DNA from: Hydrangea macrophylla
Lineage: Eukaryota > Streptophyta > Magnoliopsida > Cornales > Hydrangeaceae
Length of the DNA stretch: 64,000 bases
Reading direction: 5' to 3'
NCBI GenBank assembly: GCA_033977485.1
Contig: CM066983.1
Span: 113,560,605 to 113,624,604 of the forward strand
Below, piece by piece: positions 23,483 through 35,591 of the stretch. The notes under the pieces are model-generated. The model did no database searches. It was not told the DNA's origin and saw only the letters and a program-made list of their open reading frames with translations. Both the position numbers and the translations under genes were made by a program. Position 1 is the stretch's first letter. Every line of letters starts with the position of its first letter.

Positions 23483-24386
23483 AACTCACAAATCGACTTT
23501 GTCGATCACAACAATTGAAACATCAAAACTTATGTATTAAACTTCTTATATGATAAAACACCTTATAATCCTTAGATGAGAAAACAATCATAGGATTCTT
23601 TACGATCTCAAGATATATTTATTACTACTTTCCTACCAAAGGATTATAAAGTATTTGCTCATATGAACAGTTTCATACAATAGCATTATCCTAATTTTTT
23701 TACCTCTCTTATTTTGTATGCTACTCATCTTAATAGAAAAATCATGATCCGTTGTGTCTCTTAATATGTAACAATTTTGTCTTACTTGAGAAGGGCAACA
23801 ATTTTGCAGCAAGTCTTTTGCTCTCTTGGAGAATTTTTTTTTATAATGTGGTCCAACTAATTTGCTATAAAATGCAAATTTACTACCCTCTTCAGATGCT
23901 GTTAAACATTCGTTTTGATGACTCATAAGTCATAAATATTCGATAAGAGTGATAGGGGTACAATTTAATCGTTTTAGATGTAAGAAAGAGTTGTACCTCT
24001 ATTATTATTATACTCGATAAACATATAAATCTCTCTTGAATTATAAGATCTTATGATTATAATTTTCAAAAAGTTAGGATAAATTCATAAAGTTATTTGG
24101 AATCCATAATAGTGTTAGTTTCTCCCCCTTTTCTTATTCCCTATAATAGTAACAACAATGATAGGGATACAATTGCACCAAAAAATAAAAAAGATAGGGA
24201 TACACACTAAACGATACACTGTGCTTTAAATACATGTATCATGTGTTGTTTGAATTTTTTATACTTTTCTGTGCATCACTTACACAACACAGAATATATG
24301 CATTTAAAGCTAGTATATTGTTTAGTGTGTCGTTTGATGTGTATCCCTATATTTTTGTAATAGTAATGTCATGATGTTAAAATCTT
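23483..24386. other. Intergenic upstream of the kinesin gene
   Basis: AT-rich sequence without a supported gene or clear repeat. The phrase AATACATGTATCATGTGTTGTTTGAATTTTT at 24230 resembles one at 8200-8230 (AAATATGATGTATCATGTGGTGTTTGAAATTTTT), so a dispersed element may be present. Confidence 0.4.
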
Positions 24387-24796
24387 GGGGAAAATACATT
24401 TTACCCCCCTGTGGTTACACTCATTTTCTCATAACCCCCTGTGGTTCATTTTGTAACACTTAACCCCCCTGTACTACGAACTAAAGTGAGACTGTTAACT
24501 TTTCTAACGGCAGTCCCACTTCAGTCATTAGTACAGGGGGGTTAAGTGTTACAAAAATGAACCACAGGGGGGTTATGTGAACATGGGTGTAACCATAGGG
24601 GGGTAAAAGGTATTTTTCCCTAAAGAGTATGTATAGGGGCTTGGGGGTATTAACGTCATTTCTTTTTTTTTTTTTCCGTTAGAAAAGTTAACAGTCTCAC
24701 TTTAGTCCGTAGTACAGAGGGTTAAGTGTTACAAAATGAACCACATGGGATTATGAGAAAATGAGTGTAACCACGGGGGTAAAAGGTATTTTCCCC
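24387..24796. mobile_element. Foldback element with three arms and perfect 9-bp duplication
   Basis: Ends GGGGAAAATACATTTTACCCCCC and GGGGGTAAAAGGTATTTTCCCC. The flanks are TAAAATCTT on both sides (24378-24386 and 24797-24805). The left arm (24387-24500) is complementary to a right arm at 24504-24620 and again to a second right arm at 24677-24796, so one arm is duplicated. Confidence 0.85.
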
Positions 24797-25199
24797 TAAA
24801 ATCTTTGTTACAATTTCTTCCAACTCATTTCATAGTGGGCTCACTAAAAGAACTTTTTAAAAACTAAGGGGAACTTCTGAAGTGCGCACACCATGCACAC
24901 AGGAAAAGGGCTAGATAAAATTGGATAAAAAACTATAATGATTTTGTTAGTTATAATTTTTTGTCATGTATGGTTACACTTTTGTGTCATGTGCTGTTAC
25001 AAACATCACCTTTTTTTTTTTTTTGACAGTTTTTTATTAATTTTTTTTTTTTAAGGGTGATTACAATTATTGTCATCAAGTTACAAATTTTCTAATCAAA
25101 GTAATATGTGGCTGCCTAACAACCTCACATCTACTTGCAGGTGCACGCATACCACTATGCATGGAGTATAGAATTTTTTTCAAATCAAGTGATTCCACT

Positions 25200-25647
25200 C
25201 AAGGGTGTACTCCCCCCCCCCCCCCCGCGACTTTCCTAAGTCTTGCTAACCTTACAAGTACTTAATTTGGCATGTATTTACTATTTTGCCCCCTCTCAAC
25301 TTTTCAAAATTACTCGTTTACCTTATATATTTCATACATTAGTCACTTTTGCCCCTTAATTGAAACCCCCCCCCCCCCCCCCCCTCAACTTTTCAAAAAA
25401 AAAAATCTTTTACCTTATTTATTTCATACTTTATTTATTTTTGCCCCTTAATTGCCCCCTCAATTTTTCAAAATAATTCTTTGACCTTACATATTTCATA
25501 CTTTATTCATTTTTGCCCCTTAATTGCCCCTCAACTTTTCAAAAAATACTTTTAAGCTTAAAAAAAAAAAATAGGTCAGGGGCGCTGCCCCCAAACCTCC
25601 TTATAAGTTTCTACCCCTTCTAAAACAAAATTCCTGAGTCTGCCCCT
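25200..25647. repeat. Tandem repeats with poly-C tracts, probably a hAT-like relic
   Basis: A unit of 75-95 bases, with GCCCCTTAATTG, CAACTTTTCAAAA and ACCTTATATATTTCATAC, recurs three to four times between 25265 and 25560. Poly-C runs are at 25211-25226 and 25366-25384. The stretch ends AGGGGCGCTGCCCCCAAACC...GAGTCTGCCCCTGA, like the subterminal and terminal parts of the hAT-like elements elsewhere in the window. Confidence 0.55.
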
Positions 25648-25811
25648 GATTTCACTAAATAACGAATATGGTTCCACTGCCAAATTTGTTTACATTCAAA
25701 ATTTTGAAAATTATAGCATTGTTATTTTTAAAAGGTATGTGAATCCTTCTATATTTGTAAAAACAAAAATAGCTTTTTTGATGTCTACTCTACATTGAAT
25801 ATAGGATTATC

Positions 25812-25862
25812 AACTTCCCCAGCATTTCTTCAAAAAAAAAAAAAAAAAAACTTCCCCAGCAT
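25812..25862 (+). mobile_element. Ultra-short poly(A) retroinsertion with 14-bp duplication
   Basis: AACTTCCCCAGCAT occurs at 25812-25825 and 25849-25862. Between the copies is only TCTTC-type sequence followed by about 17 A. A target duplication around a poly(A) tail is the mark of LINE-driven retroposition; the insert is almost nothing but tail. Confidence 0.6.
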
Positions 25863-26072
25863 GGTATTTGTCACATCTCGCAGTAGCAAAATCGAGGAAA
25901 TAAATTCCTTTTTAGACCCATAGGCCATGACAAAGTCACCACATTGTCCATAATCGAAGTCTAATCATCAGAGTAATGATTCTAACCACGCATTAGAAAG
26001 TTCTAAGGCCGATATATAAAATCAGAGATCAATACTAACTATTACAAAACCATGAATGTTTGCAGAAACATA

Positions 26073-26710
26073 AATAAAGTATTACGACAACATATACCGA
26101 TTACAAACTTAACTATTATAACAGTCTCCAAAACACATAAGCATAAACTGTCTACGACGAAGCTTCAGGTTAGCAGCTCGCGTAGTAGTCATCTCCAACG
26201 TAGCCTCCATCATAGTAGGCCTCCTCTTCATAGCCCCTAGCCATGTATGCTTCACATGTACACTTAAAACCCTAGCCAGATGGACGTAGGATATCCAACG
26301 GCATAAAACGAAGTCAGCTACTGAAGCTGTGTAAATGCAAATACTAACAGAATATCTATAGACTTGCAGTATATAAAGCAACAGCACCATTAATAAAGTA
26401 TTACGACAACATATACCGATTACAAACTTAACTATTATAACAATTTCCAAAAACATAAGCATAAACTATCTACGACGAAGCTTCAGGTCATCAGCTCGCG
26501 TAGTAGTCATCTCCAGCATAGCCTCCATTATAGTAGGCCTCCTCCTCATAGTCCCTAGCCATGTATGCTTCACCTGTACACTTAAAACCCTAGCCAGATG
26601 GACGTAGGATATCCAACGGCATAAAACAAAGTTAGCTACGGAAGCTTAGTGAATGCAAATACTAACAGAATATCAATAGACTTGCAGTATATAAAGCAAC
26701 AGCACCATTA
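26073..26710. repeat. 319-bp tandem duplication in the solo LTR
   Basis: Copies at 26073-26391 and 26392-26710 start AATAAAGTATTACGACAACAT and are identical over long blocks (GTAGTAGTCATCTCCA, CTAGCCAGATGGACGTAGGA). Only scattered substitutions and 1-base indels separate them, so the duplication is recent. Confidence 0.9.
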
Positions 26711-26970
26711 ATGATCATCTCGGCATTCACGTTCATGAATGCATTAACTCAACATATACATCGATGGACATCGTTCCCATTGCTCCCAACATAATATGAA
26801 CTCTTAGGTCTATATCTCGCACATAGCTTCACATCCCATAATTACTCAACTCATATCTCGATCCATATCTTACCAACTTTAGCAACCTCGACACGAAGTC
26901 CCACGCTCTGGCCAAAATGCCCCGATACATTTTGGCCAACACACCCAATTCACAATTCCTTTCATAATGT

Positions 26971-27570
26971 ATACCTCTTAGTTTCGGTCATGGATTGAAG
27001 TGACATATCCCTTAGCCTCCGTCAGATCTCCCATCTCGGTCTTGGACTAAGGTGATATTCATTTAATCTCTATTGGACTAAGTTCATGATGCATCCCTCT
27101 TAGTCTCAGTCTTGGACTAAAGTGACATATTTCTTAGCCTCTATTGGATCTCCCGTCTCGGTCTTGGACTAAGATAATATTCATTTAGTCTCTATTGGAC
27201 TAAGATGATAGCACCGTCATAACCCTCAGTCTCAGTCTTGGACTAATGTGAACATGCTATTAGCCTCTGTCGGATCTCTCTTGTCATGGTCTTGGACTAA
27301 TGTGACATTCCGTTAGCCTGTATCGGACCAGGGTGCTAGCCACATTACCATTCCTACAATTATGTATCCCTTTGTCTCTCCTGTGGACTAAGGCGATACC
27401 ACCAGTATAACCCTTAGCCTCTCTCATAGACTAAGGAGATATAGGTCGCCCATAAACCACATCTGTTTCCATAATATGTATCTCTTAGTCTCCATCATGG
27501 AATTAAGCAATACCACTAATATATCCCTTAGTCTCTCCCGTAGATTAAGGCAATAAAAGTATACCACAAC
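26971..27570. repeat. Degenerate tandem repeat, CTTGGACTAA-type units
   Basis: Around ten diverged units contain TTAGTCTC or TTAGCCTC followed by GGTCTTGGACTAA and a GTGAYAT-type phrase, with spacing of roughly 45-65 bases. They lie inside the solo LTR and do not code. Confidence 0.75.
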
Positions 27571-27849
27571 CCATATTGTACGATCTTCATGATCATATTT
27601 TCCACACACCGATCATAAATAGTATCGACGTCTGCGATCGATGGACCCACTACTATGCACGTCGGCTTCTCAATTCACTTAACAACATTATATCATCGTT
27701 ATATAATTGGTTCCACTGTTCAATGCATTAAACTCATTATTTAATGTGTATATTATTCCAATATATAGCTTTCTAACAATCAATGCGTGATATATAATGG
27801 CTTAACAGTTCATCAGATATATCCAAGCTAAACATTTACCAAACTGACA

Positions 27850-28590
27850 TGTTCGATTGATTGAAGTCATTTCAAGCAATTGGGGTGAAGTTAAGTTCGA
27901 TCGATTGAACGAACTTCAATCGATTGAGATCTGTCTGGTTCAATTGATCGAAAGCAATTCGATCGATTGAGAAGTGGTTTTTTTCTCAAACTGAACTGAA
28001 CCTTGTATGCACGTTCGGGGTTCGTTCTTTCTTACTGAAATATATATATATACGTATCTATGCTACTAAGTGAGTATAGGCACTCACTGTTAAAGTTGGT
28101 GACGCCGGCGAGCTCGGGGTGGCCGCGGGTCCTCGGGGTGTCTCCTCTCTTTCTATCCCATCCCTTTCTCTCCTCATTCCTCTCTTCTTCTTCTTCTTGC
28201 TGGCCGAGAGTGTGTGAGGGACTGTTGGTGTATGTGTGTATATATATATGGATGTATATATACATATATGTGTGGGTGTATATATATGGTGTATCACTCT
28301 CTCTCTAACTCTCTCTCAAACTTCAAGAACCCCAGTGGCCAAGTGTGTATATAGGCAAAGGATAGAGTAGGTGGCAGCTCTGCGTATACTGGAAAAAGTA
28401 AGTTCGGTCAATCGAAATGAGTTCGATCGCTTGATAATAGGTCGGTCAGGTTCGATCGATAAAAACATGTTCAATCGCTTGGGAAATGGATCCACGCCAT
28501 AAATCAGGTCGGCAACTTTTTGATCACTTTAAGAAGGTTCAATCGATTGAAGAAAGAAAAGTTTGATCGCTTAAAAAAGCTTCGATCGAT
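27850..28590. repeat. Clusters of ATCGATTGA-type palindromes in the solo LTR
   Basis: Variants of TTCGATCGATTGAA and TTCAATCGATTGA occur repeatedly at 27850-27981 and again at 28395-28590, on a non-repetitive background. Confidence 0.7.
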
Positions 28591-28802
28591 TGAAAGTGAC
28601 AATACAGGAAAGGTAAATACAACCATACTGGATCTTATTTATATCAAAAGTAATATAAAAGTACAACGAAAATAGCGGGTATTACAAATATCTACAACAA
28701 CATAAAAGAAAGGAAAATGACATTGACTTTTAGAAAAATAAAAGGAAAGTAAATGATTAATGAATGAAAATAGGGAAAAAAATGGAAAAACATCAAAACA
28801 TA

Positions 28803-28814
28803 AGGAAAGACTTT
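28803..28814. mobile_element. Left stub of a miniature element split by the gypsy insertion
   Basis: AAGGAAAGACTTT before the gypsy LTR is the reverse complement of AAAGTCTTTCCTT at 38034-38046. The remainder of this element is 37801-38048. Confidence 0.6.
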
Positions 28815-30936
28815 TGTCACACCCGTTCCAAAAATTTATAGTTTATCATGCATAATTGTAAATTGAGAAGTTATCAATGTTAATTGATAATGGTGGATTG
28901 GGGTTGACTGTGAGTCAACAGTAAGGTGTCAGTGAGGACACGGGAACATGGAAGTTCATATTGCATAATCATGAGTAAATGGCATTTATATGATTTAAAT
29001 ATTATTTGACTTTATTTGGTAATTGTTGAATAGCTAGTAATTATACCTGTGTAGTATAATTCTGGTAATTTTGGATATGATAGTCATTTTGAGAACTGTG
29101 GTGAGAACGTGAGAGATACGTTAATTAAAAAGGTAGGTTGTGTAGAGATTTCACAGAATATAGTTTTCGGACGTTATTTTGGACCCAAACGAAACTTAGT
29201 TGAAAACTTTTGAAGATTATAGTTTTTACTCGTAAAGGCATAAAATGGATGTGCGCGAAGTTTCGAGAACTAATTAGAAGTTTGAGGAACTCGTGGGGAG
29301 GTAAGCGTAATTTCAAGAACTTTTGCCTATAAATAGATGAGGATGAGATTCATTCTCATCCAAACTTTCCATAAATATCTAGAGAGAGGAGAGAGAAAGG
29401 AGATTTGGAGCCAACGGGCTTTGCGACGCCGATCGACGACCGTTCGTCCGTCAGATTTTCTCCAGATTTCAGATTTGAACTCGTGGAGGTAAGATCTACG
29501 TTTTGATACCACTTAGGTCATGTTTGGCCAATGTTTGTAAAAGTATTAATTTTGGACTTTTGGGAAAAACAGGTATAAACTTGTAGGAATCGTACCAAAT
29601 TCGAAATCCGACGTTTATTTAGCCTCCTAGTCGATCCTTCAAAGTTTGGGGGAAATCGCACGAGGTATGAAGTTCTAACTTGTGAAATATAGGGAAATAC
29701 ATGTTTTATATTTCGACGACGAAATTGTGATCCGGGCGAAATCCATGTGTTAATTGTAGGCCCGTTAATTATGCACGCGCTAAATTGTGAAAAGCATGTC
29801 TAAATTTATACGAGCACGTTAAGTTGTCTATGTGGGTCAAAGGGGAGTCTTATACAAATTCATGCCGGAGTAAGCTTCTCGATGTTTGAGAATTTAGTAG
29901 CGACGGCTACTGTGCATGGTTGATAGACTTGGACTTGCCATGACACTTGTGGATACAATGGTTGATAGACTTGGACTTGTCATTGGTATCGCGGTTTAAG
30001 GCTTGGACTTGCCGCTACCGGATGAACGCGTATTTTTCTTCCTAGAGACTATTGTATGATTTATGAGATTAAAGCATGTTTCTTCATATATTGTACATGT
30101 TAGACTTATACGCTCAGCATATAGCTGAGCAGTGGAGATGTACTCCATTGCAGGTAAAAAGAAAGACAAGAAGAATCGTGAGGAGTGAGGCCGAGGAACA
30201 CCGGAGATTTCACACTTGTATATGTTTTGGTTGTTTTGTTTTAAATCCTGAAATTTGTGTAAGGATTGGTAATATGTTGTAATAGAACCATAGATTAGTT
30301 CTATAGTATTGTAATCTTGTAATTGAACGTCTGTAATTATGTTTTAATACGTTAAAAATCAGTTGTGGTTGGGTTTGTTGTTGGTTTTGAGTAGCATGAG
30401 TTGTAATTTTTCAACACAGGCTGCCCAGCAGGGGAGCAGTCGACTGGACCCAGGGTCAGTCGACTGGATCTCGTGTGGCTGAGACACTGTAAGTATTTTA
30501 TAAGAGAAGCAGTCGACTGACCCCTTGGACAGTCGACTGAACACTGTTAATTTTGGCCACTGCTTCTTAGAATAGAAAAGCAGTCGACTGGTTTCTGAAA
30601 GCAGTCGACTGGGCAGTCGACTGAACCTCTGTTGAGAATTTAGGGTTTCAGTTCTGCCAGACACAGTCGACTGGACCCTAGTACAGTCGACTGGACAGTC
30701 GACTGAACCTCTGTATTTTGAGATGGATTCTTGTGAACACTTTTAATTGAACAAAACTTTTTACAACTCCGATTTCAATGGATTTTACAAACTCAGAGGG
30801 TAATGTTCCCTAAGTTTTAAATACCCAGGGTTGTTTTATAGTTCTTTCCGCTGCGTATATTTATATGATTGTTTGGATGAGCCTTGGTGGCGTGCCACGT
30901 GTCCTATTTCCACGCGTAGTGGGATGGGTCGTGATA
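28815..30936 (+). repeat. 5' LTR
   Basis: Starts TGTCACACCCGTTCC and ends GGGTCGTGATA; the 3' LTR ends GTGACA, so one C-to-T change spoils the terminal CA of this copy. A TATAAATAG at about 29328 followed by a purine-rich leader is a possible retrotransposon promoter. Ten copies of CAGTCGACTG lie at 30437-30705. Confidence 0.95.
30437..30705. repeat. Array of ten CAGTCGACTG palindromes (5' LTR)
   Basis: Ten exact copies of the 10-bp palindrome in 270 bases, separated by 2 to about 45 bases of mostly unrelated sequence. Two pairs are 2 bases apart. The same array in the 3' LTR (37302-37569) has eight exact copies and two with one mutation. Confidence 0.95.
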
Positions 30937-30941
30937 TTTAT

Positions 30942-30953
30942 TGGTATCAGAGC
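30942..30953 (+). other. Primer-binding site (initiator Met tRNA)
   Basis: TGGTATCAGAGC lies five bases after the 5' LTR. It is the usual complement to the 3' end of initiator methionine tRNA in plant gypsy elements. Confidence 0.93.
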
Positions 30954-31139
30954 TAGAGGTAACAAAACTTTGGGAATGTTCGACGACGAGTGGTGTGTTG
31001 AGTGAATTGCCACATATTTTAAATTGCATTCATGCATCTTAGAGATGTTTGATGCATATGGATGTTGTTTTACATACATACTATTGGTATTGTTGTACAT
31101 GCATAGTGTTTATGCATTGAGAACTACAGGATTGTAATC

Positions 31140-34100
31140 ATGGATGACCGAGAGTTATCACCCCATACCCGACGAATGAATGAGATGGCAGAGATGATGG
31201 GGAATATGGGGGAAATGATACGGAATATATCGGAGCGACTGCCTCCCACACCTCACATTGAAGTGGAACCAATAACTGTAGTACATGCACCCGAAAATAG
31301 GGGTATGAGATCAATATCTGAACAGTTTACTCGAAAGAAACCGATGGAATTTCATGGGACACCCGATCCAACGCTCGCAAAACATTGGATAATGGACATG
31401 GAACGAATCTTCCGATCTATCCCGATGACCGATAGGGAGAAGATGGAAAATGCAAGTGATGTACTGAAGGGTGAAGCCCAGAACTGGTGGGTAAATGTAC
31501 TAGATCAAGGGGCACCGATTACTTGGGAAGGGTTCAAGGCGGAATTCAATCGCCGGTTCTTTCCGCGAGCCGCCTACAATGCAAAGAAGAGAGAATTTGA
31601 TAACTTGAAGCAAGGAGACATGACTGTGACGAAGTATACTTCCAAGTATAATGCGTTGTTGAGATTTGGAAAGGGTTCTGTACTAGAGGAGGAGGATAGG
31701 GCAAGGAAATTTGAAGAGGGTTTAAGGGAAAATATCCGTTTGAGGGTAGAGACTTACGAGCATTCGACCGTGGCAGCAGTACAACAAACGGCACTAGTGG
31801 CCGAGAGTGGGATGGAAAGGTCGAGGCAGAATCAGCACGGAAAACGAAACAATGAGAGTGGGGATAGGAACCAAGGCGGATCTTTCAAGAGACCGTTTCA
31901 AAGAGGCTCTGGTTCTAGTTTCAGTGAATTCAGGAGAACGCCAAGCAGCATACTGTTGTGTTCACTTTGCAACAGACCACACTCAGGCCGATGTTTCATG
32001 ACCAAACCCCAGAACAGGAACCAAGGCGGGGGTAGTACAAATTCAACACCCGACATGAGAGGCAAGTGTTATGATTGTGGAGTATTTGGACACCAAGCCA
32101 GGGATTGCCCGAGGAAGTATCTTCAGCAAGGAGCTAGTTCTATGGCTTCCAGTGGGTCGAAGCCTAGACAGTCCAATGACGGAGGACAAAGGACGGAACA
32201 ACGTCAAGGAAGAGCATATCAGATGAACCCAGGAGATGTGACTGCTTCCGAGACAGTAGTCTTAGGTATGGTGCTTGTATGTTCGCACTTAGCACGCATA
32301 CTTGTTGACTCAGGATCTACGCATTCATTTGTATCACATGCTTTTGTTGAACATTTGAACGTTAAATCGGCACCGTTAGGATATGATTTGTCTATTGCTG
32401 TGCCACTTAGTAAATCGATAGTGACGTCTACTATATATAAGAACTGTGAGATCAAATTAGGTGAGAAGTTGATGACTGTAGACCTTATACCGATTGGAGT
32501 AAATCATTTTGATGTAATACTGGGAATGGATTGGTTAGCTCTTAATCAAGCCACAATAGACTGTGAACGGAAAGAGGTTAATTTTCGATCACCAGTACAT
32601 GGGAACTTTTGTTTCCAAGGGAGTGGGGTGATATCGCCGCCGTATTTGATTTCAGCTATCCGAGCGGGAAAGTTATTGAAAAAGGGATGTCACGGATTTC
32701 TATGTTCAGTGACTGATGTCTCGGCGACTGAATTAAAAGTAGAAGACATTCTGATAGTGCGAGAATACACAGATGTCTTTCCTGATGATCTACCAGATGT
32801 TCTTATTGAGAGAGAAATTGAATTCACCATTGAAGTGAAGCCAGACTCAAGGTCGGTATCCAAAGCACCGTATAGAATGGCACCAGTAGAATTGAAGGAA
32901 CTGAAAGTTCAATTGCAAGAGTTACTTGACAAAGGTTTCATCCGACCAAGTATTTCACCGTGGGGAGCTCCAGTGTTGTTTGTAAAGAAGAAAGATGGTT
33001 CTATGAGAATGTGTGTGGATCATCGGGAACTGAACAAATTGACAATCAAGAACAAGTATCCACTACCCAGAATTGATGACTTATTTGATCAACTTCGTGG
33101 GGCACAAGTATTCTCCAAAATAGACCTAAGATCGGGTTATCATCAGTTGAAAGTGAAGGCTGAAGATGTTGAGAAAACAGCTTTCAGAACGCGTTATGGA
33201 CACTACGAGTTCTTAGTTATGCCATTTGGGGTTACTAATGCACCAGCTGCGTTCATGGACCTTATGAATCGAGTATTCAAAGATTATTTGGACGACTTTG
33301 TGATTGTATTCATTGATGATATCCTTATCTATTCACCTAGTGAGACGGAACACGAGAACCACTTGAGGTTGATACTTCAGAGATTACGAGAGAAACAATT
33401 GTTTGGGAAATTCAAGAAATGTGAATTCTGGTTACCTAGCATCACTTTTCTTGGTCACGTGATTGACAAGAATGGAGTATCAGTTGATCCTCACAAAGTA
33501 GAAGCTGTATCAAATTGGCAAAGACCGACTTCCGTATCCGAAATTCAAAGTTTCTTGGGATTAGCGGGATACTACCGCCGTTTTATTGAACATTTCTCGA
33601 AGATTTCATTGCCAATGACAAAGTTAATGAGAAAAGGTGTTACATTTGAATGGAGTCAGGAATGTGAAGACAGTTTCCAAGAATTGAAAGCACGACTAAC
33701 GAGAGCACCTATTCTGACAATACCATCCGGAACCGAGGGATTTGTGATCTATAGTGATGCTTCACACAAAGGGTTGGGATGCGTATTGATGCAAGGGGGT
33801 AAAGTGATTGCTTATGCTTCGAGACAGTTGAAGACACATGAGATTAATTATCCGACCCATGATCTTGAATTAGCCGCAGTAATTCATGCTTTGAAGATTT
33901 GGAGACACTACTTATACGGGGAAAGGTGTGAGATATTCACGGACCACAAGAGTTTGAAATATATTTTCACCCAACGGGACTTGAACATGAGACAACGAAG
34001 ATGGTTGGAGTTGATGAAGGATTATGATCTTTCGATTGAATACCATCCGGGGAAGGCGAATGTAGTAGCCGATGCATTAAGCCGGAAGACGCCGAGGAAT

Positions 34101-35591
34101 TTAGCCGACGAGCTAACACAACAAAAGGAATTGGTAAAAGAAATGGAACGCTTAGACTTGGACGTGATTCCAGAAACTAGTGGTGGTTTAATGATGGCAA
34201 TCATGGTACACCCAGATATTATTGATGAGATTCATAAAGAACAATTCAACGATGTCTATTTATGCAGAATGAGAGACGAGATACCTTTGGGGAAACGACC
34301 TGGTTTTGTATTAGAACAAGGAACGTTGAAACTGGGAAATCGGTTATGTGTACCGAATGTGAAAGACATAAAGGAACGACTCTTAGAAGAAGCTCATAGT
34401 ACAAAATATTCAGTGCACCCGGGGAGTAATAAGATGTACCGAAACTTGAGAGAAAACTTCTGGTGGAAGGGTATGAAGCGTGAATTCGCTAAGTTTGTAT
34501 CCGAATGTTTGGCATGTCAACAGGTTAAAGCTGAGAGACAAGTACCCGCGGGATTATTACAACCTTTGCCAGTGTCGGAATGGAAATGGGATGAGATTAC
34601 GATGGATTTTGTTTCAGGATTTCCACGATCATGTAATAAGAATGATAAGATTTGGGTTATAGTTGACCAGTTAACAAAATCAGCTCATTTTCTACCGATC
34701 AAGACGACTAAACCATCCAAGTTAGCGGAATTGTATGTGAAAGAGATTGTAAGGCTACATGGAGTCCCAGCTGTGATTGTATCAGATCGTGATAGTAGTT
34801 TTACGTCAAGGTTTTGGGAAAGTTTGCAAGAAGCTATGGGTACGAAATTGAGTTTCAGTACTGCATTTCATCCTCAGACCGATGGACAGTCAGAACGTAT
34901 GATTCAGACGCTAGAGGATATGCTGAGACTTTGTGTATTAGATTTTGGGAACGATTGGGAGCACCATTTGCCGTTAATTGAATTTGCTTATAATAATGGA
35001 TTTCAGTCAAGTATCGGGATGGCACCGTATGAAGCTTTGTATGGACGTAAATGTCGATCACCAGTTTGTTGGACCGAGGTTGGAGAAAGGAAGTTGTTAG
35101 GACCTGAGTTAATACAGGTGACTACTGAAAAGGTGAAGTTGATTCAAGAGCGACTCATGGTAGCTCAGAGCCGATATAAGAGTTATGCGGATTCTAAACG
35201 ACGACCGATGAATGTTGAAGTGGGAGATTTCGTATATTTGCGAGTATCGCCTTCAAAAGGCATTGTACGATTTGGGAAGAGGGGAAAGCTCAATCCGAGA
35301 TTCATAGGACCTTTTGAGATCCTAGAGAAGGTTGGTCCAGTAGCTTATCGTTTGGCCTTGTCATCCGAGTTGGAACATGTGCACAATGTGTTTCACGTGT
35401 CTATGTTGAGACGTTGTATGACTGACACGAGTAAGATCATTGTACCTGAACCGTTGCAAATTCAGGGGGACTTGACTTATGTGGAACAACCAGTGGAGAT
35501 TCTAGATCGCAAAGAACAAGTTCTGAGAACCAAGACTATTCCAATGGTGAAAGTACTATGGCGTAGTCATACGTTGGAAGAGGCTACATAG
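31140..35591 (+). CDS. Gag-Pol polyprotein of the gypsy element, ends at a premature TAG
   Basis: Single frame of 1483 residues. Gag capsid region about 75-230 ([25 protein letters not shown]). A CX2CX4HX4C-like motif lies near 274-285, and the zinc knuckle [14 protein letters not shown] at 310-323. Aspartic protease [11 protein letters not shown] (catalytic Asp 390). Reverse transcriptase with FIDDILIYS (Asp 726-727). RNase H with [10 protein letters not shown] (Asp 873). Integrase zinc finger His 1086/1093, Cys 1123/1126; catalytic core Asp 1156, Asp 1216, Glu 1252 (D,D-35-E). The C-terminal tail ends in a chromodomain-like stretch ([12 protein letters not shown]). The frame stops at TAG 35589-35591, where relatives have a conserved Trp. 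Sixteen more in-frame sense codons follow before TGA at 35640-35642. All catalytic residues are present. Confidence 0.95.
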   Translation: MDDRELSPHTRRMNEMAEMMGNMGEMIRNISERLPPTPHIEVEPITVVHAPENRGMRSISEQFTRKKPMEFHGTPDPTLAKHWIMDMERIFRSIPMTDREKMENASDVLKGEAQNWWVNVLDQGAPITWEGFKAEFNRRFFPRAAYNAKKREFDNLKQGDMTVTKYTSKYNALLRFGKGSVLEEEDRARKFEEGLRENIRLRVETYEHSTVAAVQQTALVAESGMERSRQNQHGKRNNESGDRNQGGSFKRPFQRGSGSSFSEFRRTPSSILLCSLCNRPHSGRCFMTKPQNRNQGGGSTNSTPDMRGKCYDCGVFGHQARDCPRKYLQQGASSMASSGSKPRQSNDGGQRTEQRQGRAYQMNPGDVTASETVVLGMVLVCSHLARILVDSGSTHSFVSHAFVEHLNVKSAPLGYDLSIAVPLSKSIVTSTIYKNCEIKLGEKLMTVDLIPIGVNHFDVILGMDWLALNQATIDCERKEVNFRSPVHGNFCFQGSGVISPPYLISAIRAGKLLKKGCHGFLCSVTDVSATELKVEDILIVREYTDVFPDDLPDVLIEREIEFTIEVKPDSRSVSKAPYRMAPVELKELKVQLQELLDKGFIRPSISPWGAPVLFVKKKDGSMRMCVDHRELNKLTIKNKYPLPRIDDLFDQLRGAQVFSKIDLRSGYHQLKVKAEDVEKTAFRTRYGHYEFLVMPFGVTNAPAAFMDLMNRVFKDYLDDFVIVFIDDILIYSPSETEHENHLRLILQRLREKQLFGKFKKCEFWLPSITFLGHVIDKNGVSVDPHKVEAVSNWQRPTSVSEIQSFLGLAGYYRRFIEHFSKISLPMTKLMRKGVTFEWSQECEDSFQELKARLTRAPILTIPSGTEGFVIYSDASHKGLGCVLMQGGKVIAYASRQLKTHEINYPTHDLELAAVIHALKIWRHYLYGERCEIFTDHKSLKYIFTQRDLNMRQRRWLELMKDYDLSIEYHPGKANVVADALSRKTPRNLADELTQQKELVKEMERLDLDVIPETSGGLMMAIMVHPDIIDEIHKEQFNDVYLCRMRDEIPLGKRPGFVLEQGTLKLGNRLCVPNVKDIKERLLEEAHSTKYSVHPGSNKMYRNLRENFWWKGMKREFAKFVSECLACQQVKAERQVPAGLLQPLPVSEWKWDEITMDFVSGFPRSCNKNDKIWVIVDQLTKSAHFLPIKTTKPSKLAELYVKEIVRLHGVPAVIVSDRDSSFTSRFWESLQEAMGTKLSFSTAFHPQTDGQSERMIQTLEDMLRLCVLDFGNDWEHHLPLIEFAYNNGFQSSIGMAPYEALYGRKCRSPVCWTEVGERKLLGPELIQVTTEKVKLIQERLMVAQSRYKSYADSKRRPMNVEVGDFVYLRVSPSKGIVRFGKRGKLNPRFIGPFEILEKVGPVAYRLALSSELEHVHNVFHVSMLRRCMTDTSKIIVPEPLQIQGDLTYVEQPVEILDRKEQVLRTKTIPMVKVLWRSHTLEEAT

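Larger units (their letters stand above)
25869..28686 (-). mobile_element. Solo LTR of a Ty3/gypsy-type element (2.8 kb)
   Basis: Read on the minus strand it begins TGTAATACCCGCTATTTTCG and ends CTACTGCGAGATGTGACA, the TG...CA ends common in plant gypsy LTRs. There is no coding region. It contains a 319-bp exact-register tandem duplication, a field of degenerate repeats with the phrase CTTGGACTAA, and two clusters of ATCGATTGA palindromes. Flanking pentamers (GTATT and AATAT) do not match, so it may have formed by recombination between two elements or lost its duplication. The small open frames inside (AT and CT repeats at 28.0-28.3 kb) are not genes. Confidence 0.7.

Noticed and set aside
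28032..28308. Tyr/Ile-rich and Glu-rich frames near 28.1 kb
   Set aside because: They arise from TA-rich and CTT-rich sequence inside the solo LTR.
31546..35061. Several small frames on the minus strand or in other frames within the gypsy element
   Set aside because: Shadows of the gag-pol frame, which carries all catalytic motifs.
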